Origin: Gudongella sp034006985
GTDB taxonomy: Bacteria > Bacillota > Clostridia > Tissierellales > Tissierellaceae
DNA length: 64,000 nucleotides
Assembly: GCA_034006985.1 (NCBI GenBank)
Contig: JAVERT010000005.1
Location: 1-64,000 of the forward strand
Direction: 5' to 3'
The translations under genes were made by a program, and so were the position numbers. The notes beneath the pieces are model-generated. The model worked only from the letters and a program-made list of their open reading frames with translations, ran no database searches and was not told where the DNA came from. Below, piece after piece: positions 17,900-26,986 of the stretch (positions are counted from its first letter, which is position 1; each line of letters opens with the position of its first letter).

Positions 17900-18658
17900 T
17901 TAAACTTCTTTAATCATCAAGTTGAACCCTTGATCCTTAATAGCATTCAAAATTTCCTTTCTTTTTTCTAATGATAATTTTGATTTCGTTTTAACCTGAT
18001 CTGTAAAACTATCTACTCTTTTATTAGCATCTCTTAAATCATAATAGCTTTGCATTTCACGGTCATAGTTTTCTAGTTTTTCCAAATAATTTGAGAACTT
18101 TATATACTTATTTTCAAAAACTCTTAAACTCATTTCCATTCTTGGTTTTAATTGTGGCTCTTGATTTGGATAACCAATACTAAGACCAACTACTGGGAAT
18201 GTAAGCTTAGGAAGTTCTAGAAGACTACATATCTCTTTTACATTATTCAATATACTTCCCAAGTAATTAGTCCCTAATTTCAAAGATTCTGCGGCTACAA
18301 CCATATTCTGAGCGGCTAAGGATGAATCAGTAAATCCTTGAAAAAATTTATCCATATCGTTTGTATATTCAAAATCCAATCCTTTTTCAGTTGAAATTTG
18401 TGAATTCCTATACTGGTCTACAATGAATATCAATAATTCAGGTGCTCTGGCAATATACTCTTGATTACAAAGCTTCGATATTTTTTCTTTTATAGCTTTA
18501 TTAGTAATTCTAATAATTGAATATGTTTGCATTCCATTTGAAGTTGCTGTTCTTCTAGCTACCTCTAAAAGCTCTTCCATTATTTCTTTTGAAATATGAT
18601 CATTCTTAAATTCTCTAATGGTTTTATGGTTCTTTTGTATCTCTATTGTTTTATTCAA
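17900..18658 (-). CDS. Nitroreductase family oxidoreductase (NfrA/NfsA-like)
   Basis: 252-aa FMN-dependent oxidoreductase. N-terminal KTIREFKNDHISKEIMEELLEVARRTATSNGMQTYSI-like layout (split here: the RTATSNGMQ part binds FMN), a central AAQNMVVAAESLKLGTNYLG and the late PVVGLSIGYPN turn are the NADPH-flavin oxidoreductase signature. The C-terminal arm (after about 180) is the one that wraps the partner subunit in the NfsA/NfrA group. Start is TTG at 18658, 6 bases after AGGAGATGA. It follows the GGDEF gene by 11 bases, so the two are cotranscribed. Physiological substrate unknown. Confidence 0.85.
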   Translation of the reverse strand: MNKTIEIQKNHKTIREFKNDHISKEIMEELLEVARRTATSNGMQTYSIIRITNKAIKEKISKLCNQEYIARAPELLIFIVDQYRNSQISTEKGLDFEYTNDMDKFFQGFTDSSLAAQNMVVAAESLKLGTNYLGSILNNVKEICSLLELPKLTFPVVGLSIGYPNQEPQLKPRMEMSLRVFENKYIKFSNYLEKLENYDREMQSYYDLRDANKRVDSFTDQVKTKSKLSLEKRKEILNAIKDQGFNLMIKEV

Positions 18659-18669
18659 AATATCATCTC

Positions 18670-20325
18670 CTAATGTTGCTTCATAAATCTCTTATTCGCA
18701 TACATCAACTTATCTATGCGATCTAAAAAATCCTTTAGTTTTTCATCTCCCATATTAGAAAATATATCGCTTCCAATTGCAACATCGATATTATAATCTA
18801 AAGAACTTGATAATTCTTTTAATGCTTTTTTAATTTTTTTTGTGTTTTGAGTAAACATATAATCATCAATGTCTTCTAATATACATGTAAATTCATCTCC
18901 ACCTAAACGATATATTTTTGCTCTAGAATCAAATGTATTTGTGATAATTTGATAAAATTGTTTGAGCATTTTATCTCCTTCTGCATGCCCGAAATTATCA
19001 TTTACAAATTTTAAATCATTTATATCCATTATAACAACTCTGAATTGAGTTTTTTTACTACTATATACTAGCCTATCTAAATCTCTTTCATAGGCTGCTC
19101 TATTGTTACCTCCTGTTAAAATATCTGTATAAGCAAGTCTTTTCATAACCTCTGCTTCTTTTTCTTTTAGAACTAGTTCATCCAATTGTTTAAATGTACT
19201 CCCTGCAATAAAAAAGAGAAATGTCATAATTCCAATGCGAGCAAATACTGATGTATAATTATAATAGCCTTCATAAAAATAATAGAGTTCTATAAGTAGA
19301 AAAAGCACCAATATACTTATGTACATTAGGAAGTTTTTCGCTTCTACATTTTTCAATTTAATAGTTTCAACAAAAAGCTGAATAACTATAAACAATAAAA
19401 GTATTGCAATCATGGCATTTGTAAAAATTATACTCTCAATAAAATGATTAACCCCCCAAAGCTGAAAGGCAACATTAAAGAAAAGATTCATCATGAAAAA
19501 CAAAGCGCTCAAAGTTAAAATCCTTTTATTTTTAATAAATATTGCATCTCTTAAATAAAGTACAAATGGTATTGGTATAAGGCTTAACATCATATAACTA
19601 ATACCACCAATTACAAACCGGTTACCCGTTAAAAGCTGAACTAGTCTCGTTTCTGAAAATACCCATATGCTTATTAAAATAAAAAAAATCCCTAGATACG
19701 AAATCCTATTATCATTTAAATTTCTAACTGAAATGGAAATAATCAATGAAAATATACCAAATGCAAATATAAATAATGCCATAAGAAGGCCAATTGTTTG
19801 TTCGGAGATAGTTTTATACAACAAAGTTTCGCCTGCACCAGCATAAATTGGATTTATTGTTCCTGAAAAAGCTTTTATACTTGACGATAAATTCATAGTG
19901 AGTGTTTTACCTTGAATATTAGATGGAAGGTCTACTATATACCAAACACTCGCTTCAGGAACTTCAAAGTTATTCCAATTAGGCTTAGCTGTCTTAAATA
20001 CCTCTTTATTTTCAATTGAAATCTGGATATCTTGCATTGATGATCTTATTCTCAATTTAAAATCATCTGGAAAGTTATCTGGTATTTTTACCTGAGCTGT
20101 TATTAACTGATTCTTTGGAACACCTAATTTTTGTGGTAAAGTTAAATTTTCAAATGAATTATTGCCATAACTTATTTCCCAACCTTCATTTAGTGAAAAT
20201 ATCTCCCCTTGTCCAAATCTAAGATTATCTGTCGGAATAATCTTTGACAGCATAACGATTAAAACAAATACTGATATAAGGCCTAGATAAAAACCTAATT
20301 TTCTTTTTATATTACTATTCTTCAT
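18670..20325 (-). CDS. Membrane diguanylate cyclase (7TM sensor-like + GGDEF)
   Basis: 551 aa. A first helix at about 11-31, an extracytoplasmic region of about 140 residues rich in beta strands (sugar-binding-like, as in 7TMR-DISM sensors), seven hydrophobic helices from about 176 to 375, then a cytosolic GGDEF domain. The active-site motif RLGGDEF is intact, so it should make cyclic di-GMP. The usual RxxD inhibitory site just before it is absent (SRAKIYRL there), so product feedback at that site is not expected. Start ATG 20325 after AGGAGA. Upstream partner of the nitroreductase gene. What the outer domain senses is unknown. Confidence 0.88.
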   Translation of the reverse strand: MKNSNIKRKLGFYLGLISVFVLIVMLSKIIPTDNLRFGQGEIFSLNEGWEISYGNNSFENLTLPQKLGVPKNQLITAQVKIPDNFPDDFKLRIRSSMQDIQISIENKEVFKTAKPNWNNFEVPEASVWYIVDLPSNIQGKTLTMNLSSSIKAFSGTINPIYAGAGETLLYKTISEQTIGLLMALFIFAFGIFSLIISISVRNLNDNRISYLGIFFILISIWVFSETRLVQLLTGNRFVIGGISYMMLSLIPIPFVLYLRDAIFIKNKRILTLSALFFMMNLFFNVAFQLWGVNHFIESIIFTNAMIAILLLFIVIQLFVETIKLKNVEAKNFLMYISILVLFLLIELYYFYEGYYNYTSVFARIGIMTFLFFIAGSTFKQLDELVLKEKEAEVMKRLAYTDILTGGNNRAAYERDLDRLVYSSKKTQFRVVIMDINDLKFVNDNFGHAEGDKMLKQFYQIITNTFDSRAKIYRLGGDEFTCILEDIDDYMFTQNTKKIKKALKELSSSLDYNIDVAIGSDIFSNMGDEKLKDFLDRIDKLMYANKRFMKQH

Positions 20326-20413
20326 AATAATTCTCCTAACTTTGTATATTTTATAATTATAACATAATCAAGAAAATTATTTCTCCCCTTTATTAAAACA
20401 TTATAAAGCTATT

Positions 20414-21562
20414 TTATACTTCTTCTTTTTTCTTGTTTTTATTTCTAAATGCTTCAATATCCTCTGTTATAGACTGCCTGATGACCTTCCCACCTTCTTT
20501 GAAAAACAAATCAATAGTATTTTTCAAGTGCCCTTTGGTATCTTTATCCATTTTACCATATGCTTTAATCATAGCTTCTGCCATAATCAGTTTTTCATTA
20601 TTTAATTCTGCAATCGTCTTTGCCCCTGATTTCTGTAGTATCTCAAATAATGATTCCACAAAATCCGATCTCTCCTCATGGGATAGTTGTGTAACCCAAG
20701 CTCTAATTGTTTTATTAATATTTAAACTTTCTTTAGTTAAACCTTCTTTTCTTATGAAAACTTTACCTTCAATCTCCCATAAAAAAGGGTTATGTTGGAA
20801 TATTGCCACACCTTTACTTTTTACAACTTCATAGTTTCCTCCATGCTCTAACAACATACCAATAATTGAAGATTCTGGTAAAAAAATATTAGCTTTAGCT
20901 AAGATACTATTGTATTCTTCTGAATTGATAATTTTTGGCTGAAAACCTGGACCATCATTATTATATATTTTATCGATTCTAGAATTAAATTTTTCATTTA
21001 TAAATGATGCGGCATATACTCCTAAATTGCCCCCCTTAGAATGACCTACTAATATAAATTTCGAATCCAAAGTCTTCATCACTTTTTCAGTATATAATAT
21101 TGATTCCTTTTGAGATTGGACTTCATCTAAAAAGCTCATCTGTAAATCTTCTTTCCATCCTATTAAGCTATCGTCAGTCCCTCTATATGCTATAACATGA
21201 AAATTTTCTGATATCTTAAAAACTAAAGCAGAGAATTGTTTCGAACTTTCACCATCAATAATATTTGTATAGTTAGAAAGCTCAACTTGCTTAAACCTTT
21301 CCGTCTTTGCTGCTTGTTCTAATAAATTAGGTATCTCCTTTAAAAAAGGTAAGTCTTTAATCCCATCAATAACTTTGGTTTCTTTAAATATTTTAGCCGC
21401 ATCACAAAGTTTAATACTCCCATCTTCTCCTACTATTGGTACAATTCCCCCAAAATCATTGTAACAAAGAACTGAAAATATCAAATTATCAACTTCATTA
21501 AAAGGATCTTGACTAAAACTCAAATCACCACGCCATTTTAGGTAATCTAACATATTGCTCAT
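20414..21562 (-). CDS. DUF2974 (Mbeg1-like) alpha/beta hydrolase
   Basis: 382-aa lipase-like protein. It begins NMLDYLKWRGDLSFSQDPFN, typical for the DUF2974 group of Firmicutes, has the lipase-type IAYRGTDDS strand (124-132) and the nucleophile elbow VGHSKGGNLG with Ser175. The HNPFLW segment near residue 258 is also typical of the group. No signal peptide, so cytosolic or membrane-associated. Start ATG 21562 after GGAGG. It stands alone between the ftcD terminator and the GGDEF gene. Its natural ester is not known. Confidence 0.85.
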   Translation of the reverse strand: MSNMLDYLKWRGDLSFSQDPFNEVDNLIFSVLCYNDFGGIVPIVGEDGSIKLCDAAKIFKETKVIDGIKDLPFLKEIPNLLEQAAKTERFKQVELSNYTNIIDGESSKQFSALVFKISENFHVIAYRGTDDSLIGWKEDLQMSFLDEVQSQKESILYTEKVMKTLDSKFILVGHSKGGNLGVYAASFINEKFNSRIDKIYNNDGPGFQPKIINSEEYNSILAKANIFLPESSIIGMLLEHGGNYEVVKSKGVAIFQHNPFLWEIEGKVFIRKEGLTKESLNINKTIRAWVTQLSHEERSDFVESLFEILQKSGAKTIAELNNEKLIMAEAMIKAYGKMDKDTKGHLKNTIDLFFKEGGKVIRQSITEDIEAFRNKNKKKEEV

Positions 21563-21674
21563 CCTTATGCCTCCATATTAAATTTATATTCTAAAACAAA
21601 TATACCCCATTTATGGATGGAATATCGTCTTAGCGATTTCACTATGTAACCCTTGATTTTCTTACTATAAAAAA

Positions 21675-21700
21675 GCACCCTTATAAATATATAAGGATGC
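21675..21700 (-). terminator. Terminator of ftcD
   Basis: 11-bp arms (one G-T pair) at 21675-21685 and 21690-21700, followed leftward by a run of six T. Ends the fchA-ftcD transcript. Confidence 0.85.
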
Positions 21701-21727
21701 CAGATATAATAGCTTATGTTTCTGCTT

Positions 21728-22606
21728 TTATGAATATATCTGTTCTGCTGAAAAACTTGGATTTAATCTAATATAAAACTCCATAAGCTCTTGTAATGCA
21801 TATACCGGTACAGGTCCAACTAATTCTGTATCAGCTATAGTAACATTATATCTCCCTGCTTCAGATTTAATGGTCTCATAAACTCTATGAATTGGAGTCT
21901 TTTCATAATTGGTAAGGTTCATTGAAACCTGAATCATTTTTCTTTCAGGAATATCAAGAGCAATAGCTCTTACATGTTGATATCCTCCTGTTGCTCCTCT
22001 TACAGCTTTAACTATTTTCTTACCAATCTCTATATTGTCTGTATTCAAATTTATATTAAATGCAACAAGTGCAAATCTTGAACCTGTAACAGTTGCACCC
22101 GATTTAGGATTAAACTCTTTTGGACCTTCGTCTGGTATCCACTGCTCATCCTTCATTTTTTCCTCTAATCCCTCATATTGTCCTTTACGGATTTTAACAA
22201 GATTCTTTCTGTATTCCAAATTTTGTGCCTCTTCGTAATAATAAACTGGGACACCTAGGCTCCCAAGATATTTTGCGTATTCATGTGCTATTTCTACCGC
22301 CTCTTCAGATGTAATCTCCTTTACAGGTATAAAAGGAACGACATCAATTGCCCCCATTCTAGGATGGCTGCCTTTATGGTTTCTCATATCAATTAACTCA
22401 ATTGCTTTTTTAGATAGTCTTTTAGTTCCTTCAAGAACAGCTTCAGGACTACCCTTGTATGTGAATACAGATCTGTTATGGTCTTTATCTGAATTTAATT
22501 CCATCAGTTCAAGATCCCCTGCTTTCAAAAGCTCCTCTTTAATTAAATTGATATTATCAAGATTTGTGCCCTCACTAATATTTACTTCTGCCAATAAAAC
22601 TTTCAT
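21728..22606 (-). CDS. ftcD: Glutamate formimidoyltransferase
   Basis: 292-aa enzyme that moves the formimino group from N-formimino-glutamate (the HutI product) to tetrahydrofolate, releasing glutamate. It is the stand-alone transferase, without the cyclodeaminase domain fused in animals; that domain is the separate next gene. Signatures: early AEVNISEG, DRSVFTYKGSPEAV, RMGAIDVVPFIPV, and GARFALVAFNINL-like sequence (here GSRFALVAFNINL). Start ATG 22606 after AGGGAGA. Downstream of fchA by 14 bases and followed by a terminator. Together they connect histidine breakdown to one-carbon folate metabolism. Confidence 0.95.
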   Translation of the reverse strand: MKVLLAEVNISEGTNLDNINLIKEELLKAGDLELMELNSDKDHNRSVFTYKGSPEAVLEGTKRLSKKAIELIDMRNHKGSHPRMGAIDVVPFIPVKEITSEEAVEIAHEYAKYLGSLGVPVYYYEEAQNLEYRKNLVKIRKGQYEGLEEKMKDEQWIPDEGPKEFNPKSGATVTGSRFALVAFNINLNTDNIEIGKKIVKAVRGATGGYQHVRAIALDIPERKMIQVSMNLTNYEKTPIHRVYETIKSEAGRYNVTIADTELVGPVPVYALQELMEFYIRLNPSFSAEQIYS

Positions 22607-22620
22607 CTTAGTATTCTCCC

Positions 22621-23178
22621 TTACTTTAAGCTATTTATATCCTCATGGAATCCTTTTAAAACTTCTTCGTCCTTAATCATACCTAAATTAGCCTTAATAT
22701 TTTGTATACATCCATCTACTCCTACTGCAGCAAGATTAACACCTATATTTAGGTCTGAGGCCGCATTAGTATTTGATTTACCCTCAAGTGCTTTACCTAC
22801 CTCCAATACTTTTTTACAAAGATACGCATTATCCCGAGGTGCTGTTGCTCCATCAATTCCTGCTTGTTGTACTGCAATTTTTCTTAGTGTTTTTTCTTCT
22901 TCAGTTGATTTTGGAAGTTTGAAAGCATTTACAATTCCCATATAAGCATCTGCATCTTTTTGAACTCCTTGAATTAACTTTTCATTTAACATATCTAGTT
23001 CTTCGGCATAGCTAATATACTCTTTATCAGTCATACCATAATCTTTGCCAACTGATAATCGTGCTACCATTCCAATTAAACCAGCTGCCATAGCTCCTGA
23101 AAACGCTGACGCTGAACCTCCGCCAACTGTTACATCCTCTGAACTTAAAATATTTTCTACAACGTTAAAATAAGTCAT
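22621..23178 (-). CDS. fchA: Formiminotetrahydrofolate cyclodeaminase / methenyl-THF cyclohydrolase
   Basis: 185-aa member of the FTCD_C family, which releases ammonia from 5-formimino-THF to give 5,10-methenyl-THF (or hydrolyses the latter). Key motif TVGGGSASAFSGAMAAGLIGMV near residue 20-40, split here as VGGGSASAFSGAMAAG and LIGMVARLSVG; the late NAASDLNIGVNLA pattern is also typical. A GTG at 23187 lies inside the AGGAG site, so the ATG at 23178 is the better start. First gene of the fchA-ftcD unit. A palindrome about 35 bases upstream may regulate it. Confidence 0.92.
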   Translation of the reverse strand: MTYFNVVENILSSEDVTVGGGSASAFSGAMAAGLIGMVARLSVGKDYGMTDKEYISYAEELDMLNEKLIQGVQKDADAYMGIVNAFKLPKSTEEEKTLRKIAVQQAGIDGATAPRDNAYLCKKVLEVGKALEGKSNTNAASDLNIGVNLAAVGVDGCIQNIKANLGMIKDEEVLKGFHEDINSLK

Positions 23179-23211
23179 TATGCACACTCCTATTTATAAT
23201 TATTCTAAAAG

Positions 23212-23229
23212 TAAACCATATTTGGTTTA
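23212..23229 (-). promoter_or_regulatory. Palindrome upstream of fchA (possible operator)
   Basis: Perfect 7+4+7 inverted repeat TAAACCA-TATT-TGGTTTA, 34 bases before the fchA start. It lacks a T-run in the leftward direction, so a terminator for hutD is less likely than a protein-binding site. The 178-base gap around it holds no gene. Confidence 0.35.
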
Positions 23230-23356
23230 TATATTAAGACAACCATTTATTCATTATCTGTTCACAATCTAAGATACCATTAACTAGCTCTAATAATCAA
23301 GCACTACATTATAAATACTCCACATATATATTAATCATATTTTAATACTTGATTTG

Positions 23357-23950
23357 TTATTCTATATTTATATAAAGTACAAAATCCTTACTATTAGATG
23401 GAGTGCTTAACTTAGCCTCTATACTTTCAGTTGATTCAATTATTAAAAGCTCTCCTTTTTGAGCTTGTATTTCTTCTAGATCTATTGAGACTTTTATGTC
23501 TGCATTGTACGAATAGAAAATATGAAAACTCTTTATATCTGATTTACTTATAAGCTTTATAGTTTTTTCATTATCAATATACAAACTTTCCAAACTTCCA
23601 TTAACTCCATTTTCTAGCATTAAATTAAAATCCACAACCTTACCATAGCTATGAGTTTTTATATCACCCTCAAATTCATAAATCTGAAAAGGCTCTAATT
23701 CTGTATACACTTTAAAATCATGGGTAAGTCTTAGATTATTCTCCAAAGTCGTTATATATCTATATACTCCCTCTAATTTTGTGAAATCAGATTCTTCAAG
23801 CTGGATTGTAGCAGAACTGATCCTAAATTTAAAGTCCATATCTTTATAGCTTGACCACTCAGGATAAATATACATTTGAGTTGTCTCTCCACCAGACCAT
23901 TTTGAAGTTTTAAAATCTTTTTCTGATAATTTTTTTATTTTATAAGCCAT
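23357..23950 (-). CDS. hutD: HutD/Ves family protein
   Basis: 197-aa cupin-fold protein from ATG 23950, which follows GGAGGTTAGAA; an in-frame ATG at 24058 would run 118 bases into the upstream gene without a ribosome site. The core YKIKKLSEKDFKTSKWSGGETTQ, then FRISSATIQLEESDF and FEGDIKTHSYGKVVDFNLM, match the HutD/Ves pattern. HutD is linked to histidine-use genes; a regulatory or limiting role in hut expression has been proposed but its ligand is not settled. Its start overlaps the gamma-glutamyltransferase stop by 11 bases, so the two are translationally coupled. Confidence 0.88.
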   Translation of the reverse strand: MAYKIKKLSEKDFKTSKWSGGETTQMYIYPEWSSYKDMDFKFRISSATIQLEESDFTKLEGVYRYITTLENNLRLTHDFKVYTELEPFQIYEFEGDIKTHSYGKVVDFNLMLENGVNGSLESLYIDNEKTIKLISKSDIKSFHIFYSYNADIKVSIDLEEIQAQKGELLIIESTESIEAKLSTPSNSKDFVLYINIE

Positions 23951-25508
23951 TTCTAACCTCCAATACATTGCCATCCGCTCTATTATCTGTTCCACCATAT
24001 AAGGTATCATCTTCATCTTTCCAAATAATCTGTCCTCTGCCCATTGTTGTAATATCATTTTGGATTTCTATAACATGTCCTTTTGCTCTAAGCCCTTTGA
24101 TTATTCTATCTGGAAAATCCGGTTCAACTTGAATTGTTTTCCCGCCAACCCATTGCCATCTATATCTATCCAATGCAGCTTGAGGACTCATATTAAAGTC
24201 AATTGTATCACTAATTAATTGAACCTGCCCTTGTGGTTGCATAAGCCCCCCTACAATACCAAATGGTCCTATTGCCCTATTCTCTTTTGTTACAAACCCT
24301 GGGATTATTGTGTGGTATGGACTTTTATTGGGTTCAAGTGCATTTGGATGTTCTGAAAGGAATGAAAAACCAGTCCCCCTATTATGGAGTGGGATGCCAG
24401 TTCCTGGAATTACTACTCCTGATCCGAATTTAATAAAGTGACTTTGCATTAAAGATACCATATTTCCATCTTTATCAGCAGTTGCAATATAAATAGTTTC
24501 ATTTTTCTTTGGATTACCACAAATAGGTTCTATTGCTTGTACTTTAATTAATCTTCTTCTAGTTATAGCATAATCTTTAGATAAGAGTTCCTCTACTGAA
24601 TACACCATAGAATTCTTATCACATATATACTTTTCTGCATCAGCAAAAGCTAGTTTTATAGCTTCAATTTGATAGTGAAAAATTTCAACTTCATCAAGAT
24701 GATTAAAATCAATGCCCTCTAATATATTTAAAGCCATTAAAGAAACTATTCCCTGACCATTTGGAGGGATTTCCCATATATCATAACCTTTGTAGTTCAC
24801 ACTTATTGGATCTACCCATTCAGGTTTATATTTTTCTAAATCGCTTTTTCTAATATATCCACCGTGTTTTTTTGACAAAGTATCTATTCTATCAGCTAAT
24901 TCTCCACTATAAAGAGCTTCACCCTTAGATTCTGCAATTAACACTAGTGAATCTGCAAGTTCATCAGACTTCCATAACTCTCCTGCTTTAGGCGCTCTTC
25001 CCCTTGGTGCGAAAGTCTTAAACCATTCATCGAACTCCGCGCCTTTTAATTCATCTTTATATAAATTATAGGCTTTCTCCCATAGTTTTGAGACAATTGG
25101 AGTAACTATATATCCTTCTCTTGCATGTTTTACAGCAGGTTTAAAAAGCTCTTTAAAGCCCAATATCCCAAATCTTTCAGATAAAGCTACCAATCCGGCT
25201 ATTCCACCTGGTACAGTTACAGGAATCATTCCATACTGTGGAATTGAAGTATAGCCTTTGCTTTTTAGATCTTCAATAGATATACTTTTTGGCGAATTTC
25301 CACTTGAATTTAGCCCATAAAGTTTTTCCCCCATCCAAACTAGAGCAAAGCTATCTCCGCCTATTCCAGTAGAAGTTGGTTCTACAACCATAAGTGCTAG
25401 TGCTGATGCAATGGCAGCATCTATTGCATTTCCACCTTTTTCAAGTATTTTGATTCCCGCTTCAACTGCTAAAGGTTGGCTTGTTGCAACCATTCCTTTA
25501 CTCCCCAT
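23940..25508 (-). CDS. ggt: Gamma-glutamyltransferase family protein (YwrD-like, no signal peptide)
   Basis: 522-aa Ntn-hydrolase proenzyme. Start ATG 25508 follows GGAGGTTTGAA and gives the typical N-terminus MGSKGMVATSQPLAVEAG; a longer frame from 25544 has no ribosome site. It has KGGNAIDAAIASALALMVVEP, the cleavage/nucleophile Thr338 in NETIYIATADKDG, and late GIVGGLMQPQGQVQ. There is no signal peptide, unlike periplasmic GGT; it resembles cytosolic YwrD-type members. Reaction expected: cleavage or transfer of gamma-glutamyl groups from peptides or amides. Overlaps galE (upstream) and hutD (downstream) by 11 bases each, so this is one coupled unit. Confidence 0.88.
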   Translation of the reverse strand: MGSKGMVATSQPLAVEAGIKILEKGGNAIDAAIASALALMVVEPTSTGIGGDSFALVWMGEKLYGLNSSGNSPKSISIEDLKSKGYTSIPQYGMIPVTVPGGIAGLVALSERFGILGFKELFKPAVKHAREGYIVTPIVSKLWEKAYNLYKDELKGAEFDEWFKTFAPRGRAPKAGELWKSDELADSLVLIAESKGEALYSGELADRIDTLSKKHGGYIRKSDLEKYKPEWVDPISVNYKGYDIWEIPPNGQGIVSLMALNILEGIDFNHLDEVEIFHYQIEAIKLAFADAEKYICDKNSMVYSVEELLSKDYAITRRRLIKVQAIEPICGNPKKNETIYIATADKDGNMVSLMQSHFIKFGSGVVIPGTGIPLHNRGTGFSFLSEHPNALEPNKSPYHTIIPGFVTKENRAIGPFGIVGGLMQPQGQVQLISDTIDFNMSPQAALDRYRWQWVGGKTIQVEPDFPDRIIKGLRAKGHVIEIQNDITTMGRGQIIWKDEDDTLYGGTDNRADGNVLEVRNGL

Positions 25509-26487
25509 TTTCAAACCTCCAAGAATCCTTAACCATATCTTCAATTGAAAGTTCTGCCTTCCATCCTAATTCTTTTTGCGCTTTCGTAGCATCTGCGTAG
25601 CATATTGCAATATCTCCTGGTCTTCTATCTATAATTCTATTCTTCACATCTATACCATTTACACGAATAAATGCATTTAATAATTCTAAGACAGACGTAC
25701 CTTTCCCAGTACCCAGGTTAAATATTCTTACACCATTATCCATCATTTCGATCGCTTTTACATGGCCTTTTGCTAAGTCAACCACATGTATATAATCTCT
25801 AACTCCAGTGCCATCAACAGTATCGTAATCATCACCAAATATACTAAGTTCATTTATTTCTCCCTTAGCAACTTTAGTTATAAATGGCATCAGATTGTTT
25901 GGAATGCCATTAGGATCTTCACCAATCAAGCCACTTATGTGTGCACCAATTGGATTAAAATACCTAAGAAGAGTTACTGCAAAATATGAATTTGCAGATG
26001 CAACATCAGTTAATATTCTCTCACTCATAGCTTTAGTTTCACCATAAGGATTTGTTGTAGTCCCTAACTTCATATCTTCTTTAAGCGGTGATTCTACTTC
26101 TCCGTATATAGTCGCTGAAGATGAAAAAACAAATCTATTAACACCATATTTTATACAAAGTTTACTTAATACCATTGTACTAACAAGGTTGTTATAATAG
26201 TACAAAAGTGGCTTTTCTACAGATTCTCCAACAGCTTTAAGGCCTGCAAAGTGAATTGTACCATCTACCTTGTACTCCTTAAACACCTTCTCTAATTCAG
26301 CTTCATTAGTCACATCAAGCTTATAAAAGATAGGTCTTACACCTGTAATTTGTTCTAATTTATCTAATACTTCAATTTTGGAATTTATAAGACTATCAAC
26401 TATTATTACATCGTGACCTTTTTGGACCAATTCAACACATGTGTGACTACCAATATATCCAAGTCCTCCTGTTACTAGTATATTCAT
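25498..26487 (-). CDS. galE: UDP-glucose 4-epimerase
   Basis: 329-aa extended SDR that interconverts UDP-glucose and UDP-galactose with bound NAD+. NAD motif GGLGYIGSHTC at 7-17, catalytic Ser in FSSSATIYG, Tyr-Lys in NPYGETKAMSE, and the LLRYFNPIGAH, GTGVRDYIHVVDLA and YNLGTGxGxSV-like (FNLGTGKGTSV) signatures. Start ATG 26487 after AAGGAG. Its stop overlaps the GGT start by 11 bases. galU lies 1.5 kb upstream on the same strand, so precursor sugar supply may be the link, while the coupling to GGT and hutD looks accidental or reflects shared expression. Confidence 0.95.
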   Translation of the reverse strand: MNILVTGGLGYIGSHTCVELVQKGHDVIIVDSLINSKIEVLDKLEQITGVRPIFYKLDVTNEAELEKVFKEYKVDGTIHFAGLKAVGESVEKPLLYYYNNLVSTMVLSKLCIKYGVNRFVFSSSATIYGEVESPLKEDMKLGTTTNPYGETKAMSERILTDVASANSYFAVTLLRYFNPIGAHISGLIGEDPNGIPNNLMPFITKVAKGEINELSIFGDDYDTVDGTGVRDYIHVVDLAKGHVKAIEMMDNGVRIFNLGTGKGTSVLELLNAFIRVNGIDVKNRIIDRRPGDIAICYADATKAQKELGWKAELSIEDMVKDSWRFENGE

Positions 26488-26585
26488 TTGCTAGCTCCTT
26501 TCTATTTATATGGGATAGCTATTAGCTTTATTCTATCACCCCGAGAAGACCTTATCAATACAAGTATTTGGATATAAAAAATGCA

Positions 26586-26601
26586 TTAGCTCTTTAGCTA
26601 A
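26586..26601 (-). terminator. Probable terminator after the SemiSWEET-like gene
   Basis: Small hairpin TTAGCT/AGCTAA (26586-26591 with 26596-26601) followed leftward by TGCATTTTTT. Short stem, good T-run. It separates the galU-arcC unit from galE. Confidence 0.55.
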
Positions 26602-26623
26602 CACATATTTATCATCATTTATT

Positions 26624-26911
26624 TTATTCTTTTGTAGCTGCCAATTTATCATTTTTTTTAATTAGTCTCACATTCCTAAAATACAATGCCAAGTCTATTG
26701 AAACCATAACAAGATTAAGCACATAAAGATAAAACACAAAATCATATCTACCTATTATCTTATTAATAATGCCAAATATATAGCCTAATATTATAACAAC
26801 TAAAAAATATGGACTCTTTCCTTGAACTGACTTTGATGTATAAGATTTATATATTGATAATGGCCAAGCAGCTCCAAAGCAAATAAGCATTAATGCTTCA
26901 AAAATACTCAT
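26624..26911 (-). CDS. Three-helix membrane protein, SemiSWEET/PQ-loop-like
   Basis: 95 aa from ATG 26911, which follows AGGGAGTGGAGT; an upstream in-frame ATG at 26968 lacks a site. Three hydrophobic helices: about 3-20 (with a Trp-Pro, as in the helix-1 proline of PQ-loop proteins), 33-53 and 60-79, with a basic loop KSYTSKSVQGKSP between the first two. Size and helix number fit SemiSWEET sugar transporters, which work as dimers. The call rests on topology and the WPLSIYKSYTSKSVQGKS turn, not on a full family match. It follows carbamate kinase by 75 bases. Confidence 0.55.
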   Translation of the reverse strand: MSIFEALMLICFGAAWPLSIYKSYTSKSVQGKSPYFLVVIILGYIFGIINKIIGRYDFVFYLYVLNLVMVSIDLALYFRNVRLIKKNDKLAATKE

Positions 26912-26986
26912 ATACTCCACTCCCTCTTTTAAAAAGCATTGAGGACGATTCATATTGACTAAATCCAAAATTAACCGCCCTAATAC

